This document shows, in pieces, positions 26,126-37,545 of a stretch of 64,000 bases of DNA. Each line of letters begins with the position of its first letter. Positions within the stretch are counted from its first letter, which is position 1. Source of the DNA: Dermatemys mawii (Eukaryota > Chordata > Testudines > Dermatemydidae); assembly GCA_007922305.1 (NCBI GenBank), contig ML677373.1:15306709-15370708 (forward strand), in the 5' to 3' direction. A program made the position numbers and the translations under genes. The notes under the pieces are model-generated. The model was not told the DNA's origin, did no database searches, and saw only the letters and a program-made list of their open reading frames with translations.

Positions 26126-27202
26126 GCAAGCGGCGGTGAGGTGCAATGGGCTGGCTGGTAAATAGGCTGCAAACGTGCAGAGGGAAATAGGCGACCGTAT
26201 TTTTAAAACTTATTTAAAAGCAAACAAGTTTGCACAGGCCGGGGGGCGGGGAGGTGGCAAGAGGCTACAACCAAGAGTTAGCACAAAGTAGTTGCAATGC
26301 AGCGGGTAGAGAACTGCTTTCCTGAACCCACATTACTTCCACGTAATTGATCCTCCCCCCTCTCTTATGCCCATACACGCGCTCTTTTAGTGCAACCTTT
26401 TACTTACCCCGCAAAAACGTCCGTCCTTTCCCCCCTCAGCTCATGGGGGAATTGGCCCGCCTGCAGTCCCACAAATGAAGAGGTCAAGCAGCTCGCTCCA
26501 GCCCCCCGAGCGGAGCTCGCAGCCCGAGGGCGCTGTTAGGATGGCTGGGATTGGGAATCTTTTCGCTTGGGGCTCCCAGGATGCGCCCAGCCTGCGATGC
26601 TCTGAGCAGAGCTCGCAGGGGCTGGGCAAGGCAGCGCGCGCGCACAGGCGCGAGCCGGCGGGCGAGGCAGGCAGCGTTCCACCGGGTAGGCGGCGCGCGA
26701 GACACCGGCCGCAGCTGCCTGCAGAAGAGGCCGCCCCAGGTTAGCAGCTAGGGCTGGACTAGCTCAGCTGCCTTGCGTGGGGGGGTGAAGGATGGAGAAA
26801 GGCGGTGAGAGACCATCGCTGCTACTGCAACCCCCGCTCTTTGCACGGCCTAGCCCAGCCCAAAAGCTTCTCCCCACTTTCTTTTAAAACAAGCACTAGT
26901 TGGTGTTGCGCAATAAATACACGAACACGCGGGTCGCCGTGTTTTATGGGAGAGGGGGAGGACAGGAAAGGGAGCCAGTGTTGAAAATGCGGGAGGGGGG
27001 GAGAGGGAGAAGCAATTGAACATAGAGCCCGGGAGACTGAGGAGACATGAGGCGGGGGCTGGGTTCTGTGTGAACGGCAGGCGTGCGGGAGGGATAGTGC
27101 ATTAGGCTCCCGCCTAGCTTGGGTGCATGCGTGGGGAATTGAGCCTCGGCTGCGGGAAGGAAGGAAGCGGGCTTTGGGCGACAGTCAGAAAATCCCAGCT
27201 CT

Positions 27203-27340
27203 GGGCAGGTGCGCAGAGGTGAGATTTTGCAAAGGCTCCAGCTGAGGATGCGCAGACGGAGAGACTCGATAAGACAACGGGCGGGGGACAGAGAGGGGAC
27301 CGAACAGCCTAAACTAGGGCAGGTGTGCCGAGGTGGGATT
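27203..27340 (+). repeat. Pair of 24-base direct repeats in the CpG island
   Basis: GGGCAGGTGCGCAGAGGTGA... (27203-27226) recurs as GGGCAGGTGTGCCGAGGTGG... (27317-27340), 21 of 24 bases equal, starts 114 bases apart. CAGGTG is an E-box. It may be an old duplication or a pair of factor sites. Confidence 0.5.
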
Positions 27341-28329
27341 GCACATATTACAACCGAGGCGCCATACACGCGCGATGGCGCATGAGAAGGAGAGTTATAA
27401 CTAGAGCAGAGGTGGAAAATGGGCCTTTGCCCGCGTTTTAGGAGCAAGCTGAGCCTGCCTAGATCCCAGCCTGGGGTAGGGTGGAGTCTCTGGGGAAGAG
27501 CTTTCAAAGCGCAGGTCGGTGGTTACTGGAAGGGGCTCTTAATCAGACAGGACTGATCATTCAGAATCACCGTGTCTGCGTTCAGCAGCGATCAAACTGG
27601 TTCACGGCGTGCAGCTCGCTGGCTGCTGTGCTCAAAAAGAAATAGAAGGGAAACATGACAAATATTGGAAAGAAGGAATCATGTATCTAGGAGTCGATTG
27701 TATTGTTTGCATCCATTTTGTTAGCTCTTACGTGAGTCTAACTGCTCCTGAGACTGCAGAAGCCTTTGCTGATGTTAAAACCATGAGCCTTCCAATAAAC
27801 CAACACCACCTGCCCTTTGTTGTCCTTAGTTGCCAACACCCGTCCTTTGAAAACTGTCCTGTGTGGCTGCATAGGGATGTATTTTGCTCATGTCATTAGA
27901 GAGTCATGAGCTGATTTAAAGGAATCCCAGTCACTTTGTAGTGGATTTTCAGAAAGTGATGCAGCTGTGTACAAAGGGGCTATTTTCTCTGTAAGGTGAT
28001 GGAGAAAGACTGAATATTTTATTTAAAAAAATTGAGAATTAAGTTATTTGTTTCCTTTTTTGTCAGTTAGAAAATTTGCAGGATCTGGCAAAGTGAGGCG
28101 CAAGACAAATAGTTTGTGTCACTATGTCTTAATGTTTGTACCCACAAACATTGAAGAAACATTTGTCTGGACTCTTTCCAGAGTAAGAAAAATTATTCTG
28201 GATCCAGATCAGACCTTTTTTAAAGAAGGCAGAAGCCTTTCAGATTCATCCTTCTAGTATTACTTTGCTGAAGACCCATCAGAAACAAGTAAGAATTATT
28301 AAGGGGTTTTGAACCTGAGTTTGTGAAAT

Positions 28330-28371
28330 ATTTTGTTGTGTGTTTGTTCTGTCTTCAGAACACAACAAAAT
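28330..28371. repeat. Perfect 12-bp inverted repeat (hairpin)
   Basis: ATTTTGTTGTGT at 28330-28341 pairs exactly with ACACAACAAAAT at 28360-28371, loop 18 bases, with a further GTTCT/AGAAC inside. It would form a cruciform or RNA hairpin. No T run follows in the manner of a terminator and none would be expected here. Confidence 0.7.
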
Positions 28372-28914
28372 GTTACATCCTATTTAAAGTTTTGGTTTTA
28401 ATTTTTATTTTTTACTGACAGGAAAAATCACTTAAAGTTGAATTATAGAGGGAAAATATCATCCTCTCTCTATTTTGCTATGCTGGTCATGTTTATGAAT
28501 GCTTTGGGAGAAACTCAGCAAACATTCCCCCTGTCCTCTGCTATGAACCTTTATTCAGAGGTGTTTCCACAGTCCTGTAATATGAAGGTTCATTCCGATC
28601 GATGTTCATCTTCTTTAGATTTGGCTGTTGACCTCCTTTTGGGCTTTCCTGGCTCATTTCTTACAATGTCATCCAGGTTCAGAACAAAATAATTGCTTGG
28701 AACATGCCCCAGTGTTCAAAGTTAGAGGTTTTGAAATAAAAGTCACAGCTTTATGTAGCTGAAGATCCACAAAGATTACAATAGGTTGACTTATAAGAAG
28801 ATACTTAAACAGGACATTAGCTTGCATAGCACAGGAGTCAGAGACAGATTAACATGACCAGTTTCTTGGCTTGGTACCTAGACTCCCTGCCACCATAAGC
28901 CAAGGCCCCTCTTA

Positions 28915-29045
28915 AAGATGGGGAGCTGAGGCACAGAGTGGCAAAATGACTTGCCCAAAGTCATAGGAGAAGTCCATATCACAGCACGGGCTTGATCCCA
29001 GCTCTCTAATGTCTTAGGCATTTGCCCTACCCACTACACCATCCT
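28915..29045 (-). repeat. MIR/CORE-SINE-like fragment, minus strand
   Basis: GATGGGGAGCTGAGGCACAG, then AGTGGCAAAATGACTTGCCC, then AAAGTCATAG and a later TTGATCCCAGCTCTCTAATG follow the order of an inverted MIR 3' half. Confidence 0.65.
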
Positions 29046-29304
29046 TCCTCTCTACTGTTATTCATTGACTCCCCTCAAAAACAAAGCACTGATACTTCTG
29101 TTCACCTTTCAAACTGTGCCTTTAGGTTTTCAAGATTACAAGAGTAACCACACCTTTGTGGATATTTCTTCACATGGGTTAACTCTTTCCAGGGGCTATA
29201 TTCAGTACATTTTGCTGCTCCCAAAATAGTTTAGGGTATTTTTTGTTGAACTCTTCCATGTGATATGAGACTGTGCTCCAGGGAGCCCATCTTGAGTTTA
29301 AGGC

Positions 29305-29475
29305 TTTGGATGTGGTAGGGCTGGATTCAGTTCCTGTCTTTGCCAATCACTTCCTGTGGGAGCTTGAACGAGTCTTTCCATCTTTCTGTGCCTCTGTTTT
29401 CCTAGCTGTAAAAAGGGGAATATTAACACTTCTCTATCTCATGGAGGTGCAGGGAGGATAGAGTCCCACATTTGG
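29305..29475 (+). repeat. MIR/CORE-SINE-like fragment
   Basis: TCTTTGCCAATCACTTCCTG, then GAGCTTGAACGAGTC, then TTTCTGTGCCTCTGTTTTCC, then AGCTGTAAAAAGGGGAATAT show MIR order. The 62-codon open frame over it is incidental. Confidence 0.65.
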
Positions 29476-30745
29476 GAAGCCACTCTATATTATAGTGATT
29501 GGTGCCATGCTTGTAGATAGCTGTGTCATCTTAACTGGAGCAGCCCGTCAAGGAATCTCAAATTTTTGGTTTACTGCATTTTTTTTATTGTGTTATTCCA
29601 GTAGTGCCTCAAATCCCTAAGTAGCTTTGAGGCCCTACTGCACTAGTCACTAAACTAATAAAATGGAAGACTCTCCCTGCCATGAAGAGCTAAACAAACA
29701 CAGAGGGCAGACCACAAATAAGCAAACAGTCAAACCTAAAGATCTTCTAAGTTGTCATTTCTCCACAGTCCCTCTCCCTTTCCGCCCAATAAACCTCTTC
29801 CCTCACATTTCCCTCTGCCAAGCTGCCATAGAAAATCTCCATCATTGCCCTTTGTGATTCAATTGGGCAGCAGTGACATTTTCTGTCATGGGATTGTATT
29901 CACATGAGTTGCTATAGCTGGACTACCAAATGGTTGCAATGTGTTTTCCAAGGCACATTTGAATACAGATATTAAAGACCTGACCCCACACCTCATGTTC
30001 ATGCAAAATATCTATTAGGGAATTTTTCGTGAGTAAGAACATCGGGATCAAACTAATTGTTTGTCTAGAAGAAATTGCCCAAAGTTTACTTATCCCCTTC
30101 GCTCAACAACTGAGACATCATTTTGTCTTATTGTTTGGATCACCACTTGGGAAGAGTTGTAGGGAAATAGCGGTGCGTAGTGTTTCATGCTAGCAAGGAA
30201 GCAGGATTTCTTGCAGAATAACCAGAAATGTCCAAAATGGTGCAATGGATGATGGACATGCACGTTGGGACAGGGATTTTAACTTATGATATGTTAAACA
30301 CTGCCTAGGGACCCACTCTAGCCTGTGGCCTTTTGACTTATATTTTTCCTCCTGCATTTTTTTGTGGGATGTGTTTGAAAACTATTTTCCTTCCTTGCAC
30401 AACTTTTATGCTTTAATTCACAATGGCCTAACCAGAAGAAATAACCTGATTCACAGTGATGACAACATTTTATTCCTTAAGAAGATTTATGATAATATAA
30501 AGGAAAATGGGGAGTTGCCTCTTCTGTGATTTCAAGGAAGGACAAAAGAAATGGGGTATGTTGTCATTTCATCTAGATAGACATTCTGAGCTGCAATCTG
30601 CCCTTATTTACCCCACTACAACTCCGCTGACTGTTACTGAGCCTTAAAGACTGGTTTTGAAGTCATTTCAGCCATATTGGTTCCTGGCATAAGTGGCACA
30701 GCTCCACTGGAGTTCAGTTCTGTAATGCTGAGTGGCTGTAAATAT

Positions 30746-30815
30746 GGGCCTAATCCAAATCCCACTGATTTCAGTGGGATTTGTTCTGCTGACTTAGAGT
30801 CTGATCCAAATCTCA
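30746..30815. repeat. Palindromic MITE with a perfect 12-bp core
   Basis: AAATCCCACTGA (30757-30768) and TCAGTGGGATTT (30771-30782) are exact inverses separated by two bases. The outer GGGCCTAATCC and a following CTGATCC place it with the GGCCTGATCC elements at 22881 and 34864. Confidence 0.6.
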
Positions 30816-31539
30816 CTGAACTGCAGAACTGATCACAATATTTTTGATCTAAAAGAAAACAGATCAATGCAGTTCAGCATATTTAGGTTAGGAGGAAAGA
30901 GTCCTTGGAGAAGAGGATTAGTACACAAGAGACCTCATTTTAGTTTTAGGTTGAAAATAGATTAAAATGTTGGCTGTAGTATCAGTGTTTCATTGAATGA
31001 GGTTCCATCCAAAATGTCCTATTGCATCCCAGGATCTGTCCATTTCCAAGATTCTTCATGGTAGCTGCAAGAAACTGCTTTTACTCAAACCAGAATGTGC
31101 TGCTCTTGGGGTTTTTTTTCTGCCTCCATCCTTTCCCCTTCCCATCTGAGATTAATTAAAGATCAAAAGCAATATACTATTTTGAGTGTGATGCTTTCTT
31201 AACATCTCATATTAAAAGCAGAGGAGATCATACTGCTAATCTTGAAAATGGTTCTGATGGGGATCTAACTGATTCCTTATTATAGTTTGACTGTCAATTG
31301 TCACCTGGTGACTATTTAACATAGCTTCCTGTGGCAGTTAGAGTAATATTAATCTGATATAGCAATTGCTATTCTGCATTTGTGATTGTTAGGGACTGTA
31401 TACTAAATTTCAGATCAGGGCAGACATTCTGATTGACACTTCTCTGCCATGTCATCCCATGCTCCAGGGGAAAAGTCATGTGTCCAGCTACTTCCCTCTG
31501 TGTGCTGGCTAAGGTGTCCTGACTATGCATTAAATAAGA

Positions 31540-31612
31540 TGAAGAACACTTGTGACACCTTCGAGACTAACCAGTTTATTTGTCTATGCATTGAGTGGGA
31601 TGAGTAGTGGAC
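31540..31612 (+). repeat. Turtle-type SINE tail fragment
   Basis: AACACTTGTGACACCTTCGA and GACTAACCAGTTTATTTG resemble the 'acttgtggcaccttagagactaac' part of a common turtle SINE, degenerate. A related piece lies at 41107. Confidence 0.5.
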
Positions 31613-32235
31613 TCCAGGTCTGTCCATTCCTGACACCTGCATAGGGAGAGTAACTGCTTCAGAGGTTGCCATTGCCCGTTCTCTGCTGGGACCTGCTGGA
31701 TACCCGGCCAATCTAGGAGAAAGAGGTGCTCATGCCCTCCAACTTTCCTATGTGTATGAGTAGGGCAAAGGACAATCTTTTACTGCTTTCTATTTCTTTG
31801 TCTTTATCATCCTAAAAAAATGTAAAACTGATTTGATAATATGGATGTGAAATATTCTCTCCTCTTCTCTAGGAAATTTATTGCCATTTTTCCAAAATGA
31901 TTAATATAATTTAAAATGAAGGAAATGGGTTTGCTGAGTAGCATCATTCCTGTTTTTCTTCAGATTTTATTTTTTATTTTTACATTTTGCACTCGGGGCT
32001 TTCTTTAATCATAGCCACTTTAGTCAGGTGGAGCTTTTGCTCATACAGTTATTGAGGCAAAGTCAGCCCATAGAAGCTGAATCTGACCCTAGCTGTGATT
32101 AAGGAGCTTGTTCTCAGCATTTAGGAAATGTTTCCTTCTGCTTTTCTCATGCAAAAAGTCCATAGAGTGCTGACCAGGGGCCTGAACCTGCTACCCTTGA
32201 AATAATTGCAAGTTATGCCTTTTGACTTCAATAGA

Positions 32236-32366
32236 ACAGGGCCCCTATCCAGCAGAGCACTTGTACACCTGTTGGAATTACACGTGCTTGAAGTTAATTA
32301 GTCAGTGGAATTACTCACATACCGAACATCAAGTGTGTTCCCAAGTGCTCTGCTGGATCAAACGCC
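32236..32366. repeat. Foldback element with exact 15-bp arms
   Basis: TCCAGCAGAGCACTT (32248-32262) is the exact inverse of AAGTGCTCTGCTGGA (32343-32357). It belongs with the CAAAGCACTTAAG palindromes and lies just ahead of the LINE relic. Confidence 0.65.
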
Positions 32367-32444
32367 AGGAAATGACCTGCAAAGTAGTATCTTTTACCAC
32401 TCTTAGTAGAGAGGCAACATGGTTGGTTGTGGCTAGAATCTCAA

Positions 32445-33260
32445 GTAGAAGCCAGACCAGGGCAAGGTGTTTGAGGTGTCCAGCAAGTGGGACACCAGCA
32501 ACCACTTCCTCCCCAGTGGCAGCTTCAGTAGGTTCACCAACTGGCGGTTCATCCACTAGGCTCAACTCAACTGTGTTCCCCTCAACAGAGCCATCTGTCA
32601 TGGCAACCAGGACAAGCACTGCAGGAAGTGTGACTACGCCAGTGAGACCTTGCCCCACATCCTGTGTGGATGCAAACACCACTCCAGAGCCTGGTGGCAC
32701 TGCCACAGCACCATCCAGAACCAGCTGGTGACAGCCATCCATCTGTCCCTGGGGAAGATCATCGTCGACTCTGCCATCCCTGGGACAGACAGCCGACTGC
32801 GATCCGACATCGTCGTGACTGACACACAAAAGAAGAAGGTCCTCATGGTGCCATTTGAAAACAGGTCACTGGCCTTCCACGAGGACCGAGCATGGAAAGC
32901 ATGGAAGTACACCCCGCTGTCTGACACCCTGAGAGCCCAGGGCTACAATGTTTAGATCCATGCCCTGATCATGGGAGCCCTGCGCATGTGGGACTCCCCA
33001 GCGAGCCGGTGTCGAGAGCATGCAGAGTTGGTTGATGCTACACCCAGTTCGTGAGACAGCTCATGGTGTCTGACACCATCAGGTGGTCCAGAGACATCTA
33101 CACAGAACACATCACAGGACATTGCCAGTACCAGGTCGAGTACCCGAGAACGCCGACCAGGGAAATAGCCCACTTTCTCTCTTCCCTGATGAACCGAAGG
33201 ACACTTCCCATCCATGTACTTATTGTCTACACCACTACAGACTTGGACTCTTAATACATT
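32445..33260 (+). pseudogene. R2/R4-type LINE endonuclease relic
   Basis: Frame 1 reads GKVFEVSSKWDTSNHFLP and so on, with a TAG at 32557. It then runs open from RAICHGNQDKHCRKCDYASE through LPHILCGCKHHSRAW to a TAG after QGYNV at 32953. A frameshift follows at about 33000-33048, and frame 3 continues FVRQLMVSDTIRWSRDIYTE up to a TAA near 33252. The CRKC...HxxxC arrangement is the zinc knuckle, and LRSDIVVTD followed by KKKVLMV is the restriction-like endonuclease region found after the reverse transcriptase in R2/R4-type elements. The usual P of the PD motif is S, and an Asp-containing strand before PFENR appears missing, so catalysis would be lost. The reverse transcriptase part is absent: a 5'-truncated, dead copy outside rDNA. 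Confidence 0.8.
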
Positions 33261-33689
33261 CCATGGATGTGTACCTGAGTCCATTTATCCACTGACGCTT
33301 TAAAAACTCCCACACCCCAATCTGGATCTATCCTGGTTATGTGATATGTATGTACCTTATTAACCTTGTAACTGATACTTGTAATCCCCCATAACCCAAT
33401 CCTGACCCCAGAGGTACAGTGCCCTCCTTCCGAACTTATGAAAGTTTGATTTTAAACATTAGCTTTAATCACAGTTTTATTCTTGTACCACTCACAATAT
33501 AGAGGCAACATGTTTGTGGCTTTTGGAGTAGTTACAGACCCATTCTTCTTTTCTCCATCTAAACCCCAACCCAACCTTACAATGACAAAGGAGCATAGAA
33601 TCTCCTCTCCCACTCAACAGCTGAGAGAAGATTTCTCTCCTCCCTTCTCCTACATTCTTCCCAAACGTTGAGTTACTTAAAGTGGACGC

Positions 33690-33830
33690 TTGGGTGTTAA
33701 ATGGGCCTTGGCCCTTCCCCCTTAGATTTCCTCTGCAAAATGGGGATAATACTTAGCTGATTGCTTTTCATGGGGACAGAAGACTAAATCAGTAAATGTT
33801 TGCAAAGTTCTCTGAAGACATGAAGCACTA
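33690..33830 (+). repeat. MIR/CORE-SINE-like 3' fragment
   Basis: TTCCTCTGCAAAATGGGGAT, then AATACTTAGCTGATTGC, then AAATGTTTGCAAAGTTCTCT, then GAAGACATGAAGCAC follow the SINE's 3' order. Confidence 0.55.
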
Positions 33831-34654
33831 CTTAACTGCTAAGAATTGCTCTTACTCAAAAAAAGAAATTTGTGCCAGACAGCCAGTCAGTAAGTGTTAT
33901 CAGTAGAATTACAGGACCAGTGAAACTTAAATGATGTATTTTTCTAGAAAAAGAGTGTGGGAGTTGGTATCTAGCACAATTGTAAGTGTGAGAACAAAAC
34001 CTTCCAGCAGAAAATTCAGCTCTATTACTTTTAGAAATCTTTATAAACGTCATTTAGTGTTGGTTTCAAATGCCTTGAAGGAATCAAAACTTAGCTCTTC
34101 TCTACACACTGTACCACTTAAAAGAGGGAAGGTTTGAACAGCTGTAACCCTAGAATGTTGTTAACAATATCAGGGACCAAAGTGGGTTGTAAGATGGAAG
34201 TTTTGATAACAAAGACATAAAGATGTCATTGTCAACTATCTCAAAATGTACACAATTGTTGTAAATGTCACATAAACTTACAGTTAAGTGATGGATCACA
34301 ACTTTCTGTAGTTTCCAAGTACTTCTGTTGAATGTTTTATCTTGTTCATGAATTGGTCATAATCTGCCTCACTTGCCCCAGCGCTTGCTTTCTGTGCAGG
34401 CATCTATCAACACTGACAAAAATCACATTTAATGTCATTCCATCACACACAGGGCCTAAAAATTCAGCCAAGCTCTGCAGAGACAAACACAACTAAGAAT
34501 GTGTTTGAAAAAATTGCACAATCCATTTTATAATTTCCGTAGCTCATTTTAACAGCTGTGAAATCTTCATCTGCATTTAATATATAAATAAGGGTGTGCT
34601 AACCTATTTGTTGAGAATTCATAGAGAGCCACGGACTAAATTCTGCCCCCAGTT

Positions 34655-34795
34655 AGGCCCTGATTCAACAAAGAGTGCTCTTAGGCATGTGCTTAAATCC
34701 ATCCCTATTTAGTCCATCACCAAAGCATGTGCTTTAGTCTCACTGGAGACAAAGTTCAGCTTGTCTATGTGCTCTGTTGAATCAAAACTGTGCTC
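34655..34795. repeat. Palindromic element of the CACTTAAGCAC family
   Basis: GGCCCTGATTCAACAAAGAG, then TTAGGCATGTGCTTAAATCC, then CAAAGCATGTGCTTTAGTC, then GTGCTCTGTTGAATC. The outer parts are inverse to each other. Worn relative of 37446 and 55975. Confidence 0.5.
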
Positions 34796-34863
34796 TCTTT
34801 GTAATACATTTAAAACTAGTGAGTTTGCACAGAATGTACATCAGGGTAGGATTTGGCAGCTTT

Positions 34864-34989
34864 GGGCCTGATCCTGAAAAGTCTTATGGATAGGCTTAAC
34901 TGTTACTCAAACTAGTCCTGTTGAAATCAATGGGATTATTTGTAATAGCAAAGTTAGGCCCAAGCACATGTGTTTGCTGGATCAGGGCC
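34864..34989. repeat. Palindromic MITE (GGGCCTGATCC ends)
   Basis: GGGCCTGATCC (34864-34874) and GGATCAGGGCC (34979-34989) are inverse at 10 of 11 positions. Inside, GTTGAAATCAATGGGATTA marks the usual centre of this element type. Confidence 0.65.
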
Positions 34990-35738
34990 TTATTTTTTAA
35001 ACACAGTGGAATCTGGACAGATTCCTCCTCCAAAACGTTGAGGTCCAGCACCTTGCCATTGCTCCACACTGGGGATTGCCTGGCACATAGAGCCATGGTC
35101 ATCTGGAAAGATGCACTGAGAGCACTCCATGCCTAGCTGAGCAAACAGGAAGGAGATTTTCAAAATTCCCAGGGAATTTAAAGGGCAGGTCTGACAGTTG
35201 GTCACCTGAGAGGAAGGCACTAGAGTTCAAAGTGATGACCCGAGTGGCTAGAACAGGCTTTGTGGGATACTTTTGGATACTTTTGGATGCCAATCAGTGT
35301 GCATTAACAGACCAGGGCATCCACACTGGCACTGTGGATGTGTCATGAGTTAGGACACTCAGGGCTGCTTGGATGTGTTCTAACATGCAAGTGCAGTGTA
35401 GCTCTGACTTAGCTGATTTAAATCAGCTGAGGTTCTGGACTATTGTAGGAGGAAACTGCATATCTTCCCCTACCCTCATATTTCTCTAGCTCCCTTTTCC
35501 TTCTCTACATTCCTCTTCCTATCCCCCATCAGTTTGTGCATTACGTAAATCAACAATATTTTCTTGCAAGCCTTTTTTGCACAGATTGGGCAGCTATTTC
35601 TTCATTAAAGCCAAGTTGGAACTAGCTTCTCTATTGCCCTGTACCTCATGTAGTCAGGCACCGCCGTGCGAAGTAGATATAAAATGCCACCATTCCAATA
35701 TAGCAGTGTTTTCCACCCACTTTGTACTAAAGGCTTAT

Positions 35739-35918
35739 CTACACCTGGAGTTATTCCGGAATTGCTATATTCTTTAAAAGTGGGTTAACATAAACAGGAA
35801 CAATGCATTCTTGTTCCAGAATAAAAGCATCCACACATGGAGTTTATCAGGAATACCTATTCTGCTTCTATTTTACACCTCATTTTCATCCAAATTAACT
35901 TTCAAATCTAGACAAGCT
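35739..35918. mobile_element. Non-autonomous DNA element, about 180 bp
   Basis: GGCTTATCTACACCTGGAGT (left) and AATCTAGACAAGC (right; inverse GCTTGTCTAGATT) form imperfect inverted ends. The inside has CACACATGGAGTTTATCAGG, a partial repeat of the left end. It lies 10 bases from the LTR at 35929. Confidence 0.5.
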
Positions 35919-35928
35919 GTACAGCTGC

Positions 35929-36489
35929 TGTAAGGATGCACAAGACATTGTGATGGTGGAATGCTAAGGGCGCTCTCATCCTCGACTCCAGGAAAGGAAG
36001 GGGTGCTCACCCCCCCACACTCCGGGGTGTGTGTGTGTGCTCATTTCCCCCCCCACTCCTGGGAAGGAAAGGGTGCTTATTTCCCCCCCACTCCTGGGAA
36101 GGAAAGGGTACTTTCGGCCACTGTTATCAGTCTTTGCCCTGTTATTGCATATTTCCCATGCCAAAGGACTTGGCTCTCACGGTTTGCTTGCCTTGAAATA
36201 AAACACCTGCATGCATGGTGTGATACTAACAAGACAAAAATAAGGTATTAGTTATTCATGAGGTATGCATGAGATGCAAATGTTCCTGTTATTTCTCTGC
36301 CTGTGTGCCCATGCGCAGTGGGCTTCTGCCCTGGGCATTGCTCTGATGTGTCAGGTCCCCGTTTAGTGGCAGCAGCGAAAGGGAACCCCCGCTGCGGGTG
36401 TGTCACTTTGCCTTCAATAAACTCACTACTTTTATTCAACAGCTGTTTGTGTGCCTCGTTCCTACGGGACACAAAAGTACCCTGCAACA
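35929..36489 (+). mobile_element. Solo ERV-type LTR, 561 bp, with 5-bp target duplication
   Basis: It starts TGTAAGGATGCACAAG and ends AAGTACCCTGCAACA (TG...CA). GCTGC lies exactly before (35924-35928) and after (36490-36494). A polyadenylation signal AATAAA is at 36416-36421, about 70 bases from the 3' end, fixing the plus orientation; AAATAAAA at 36196 may be the TATA region. It contains about three units of a C-run minisatellite at 35980-36111. No gag, pol or env lies beside it. The class of the element cannot be told from the LTR alone; a 5-bp duplication is usual for several ERV groups. Confidence 0.85.
35980..36111 (+). repeat. Minisatellite of about 36-bp units inside the LTR
   Basis: ATTTCCCCCCCCACTCCTGG then GAAGGAAAGGGTGC at 36041-36076 is followed directly by a copy at 36077-36111 with one C fewer. 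A third, poorer unit precedes them (ACTCCAGGAAAGGAAGGGG at about 35986). A short GT run sits between. Confidence 0.8.
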
Positions 36490-37445
36490 GCTGCAGTGAC
36501 TTACATCAGTGCAAAAGTGCAGCACACTGGACAGTCTCACCCCATGGCTGTGTGTTCACAAGGGGAAAAAAAGATTTACCCTTATCTTGTATCAAGGAAG
36601 ACAAGGTAGTTTGTAGTTTTTACATCAGTTAGCAGGTCAGGTTGAAGTCCAAGGAGTCTAGACTAGAGTTAGGGTATGTCTATACTTGCAGAGTTTTTGT
36701 TCTGTAAATTTCACTGGTGATAGGGAACTGGTGAAAGAAAAGTGCTGGTTTGTGTACTCAATTCCTCAGAGAGTATTGACATTAACCGCACTTCCATCCA
36801 TAGTGAGTCTCACAGCACCTCTGTCAATCAGCAGAGCCACAATGTTTGATGAATTATTACATGTGCTATTTGCACTATTTACAGATTAATTGACATTTTA
36901 GATTGAAGCTACCATGATGGTTTTACTGATTAAATTTAAAATAAAGTAAAATACATAGCTAATGGAATTAGATCTAATTGAATAATGTAATACTAGCCTC
37001 AGTCCCCTTCCCCCACTCAAGGTTGTAATAGGTTTTGTAATGCTAATTATTAATGACTTGCAATTTGTAGACTGGATTTCAATAAATTAGTCAGGCTATA
37101 CACCAGACTGAAATTTTTGAATGATCTTTTAATTTATTTGGATTACATATTTAGTATATGATTTTTCCTCCCTCCCCACCCCAAAAATAAAAATTAATGC
37201 TTTACATTTCGGAAATCCATGGCTCCTTGTTCAGGCAAAACTCCCATTAGAAGGTATCATAATTCCTATGGCTTGAGAGCAGCTGGGACTGGACAGCTTC
37301 CTCCTCTAAAACTGATGAGGTCAAGTACCTCGCCATTGTTCTATACTGGGGATCCTCCAACTGACCATTTTTTTGTAGCCTGGAATTCTTTCTCTCCTCC
37401 TGAGACTATTCAGAAAACTATTTAAGTGTGTGCATATATCCCTCT

Positions 37446-37545
37446 CTCTATGCGGCACAGTACTTAAGCACATGTTTAACTTTAAGCATGTGGTCAAGTC
37501 CCATGGATTTCAGTGGAATTCAAGCACATGCTTCAGTACGAGCCT
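37446..37545. repeat. Palindromic element of the CACTTAAGCAC family
   Basis: CAGTACTTAAGCACATGTTT, then AACTTTAAGCATGTGGTCAA, then GTCCCATGGATTTCAGTGG, then TTCAAGCACATGCTTCAGTA. The first and last parts are inverse. Confidence 0.6.

Noticed and set aside
26944..27507. 187-codon open frame on the minus strand
   Set aside because: It starts at TTG, lies in the CpG island where stops are scarce, is proline/serine-rich without any domain, and has no splice or conservation evidence visible.
32222..32829. Plus-strand 169-codon and minus-strand 166-codon frames
   Set aside because: Shadows of the LINE endonuclease frame, with no domain of their own.
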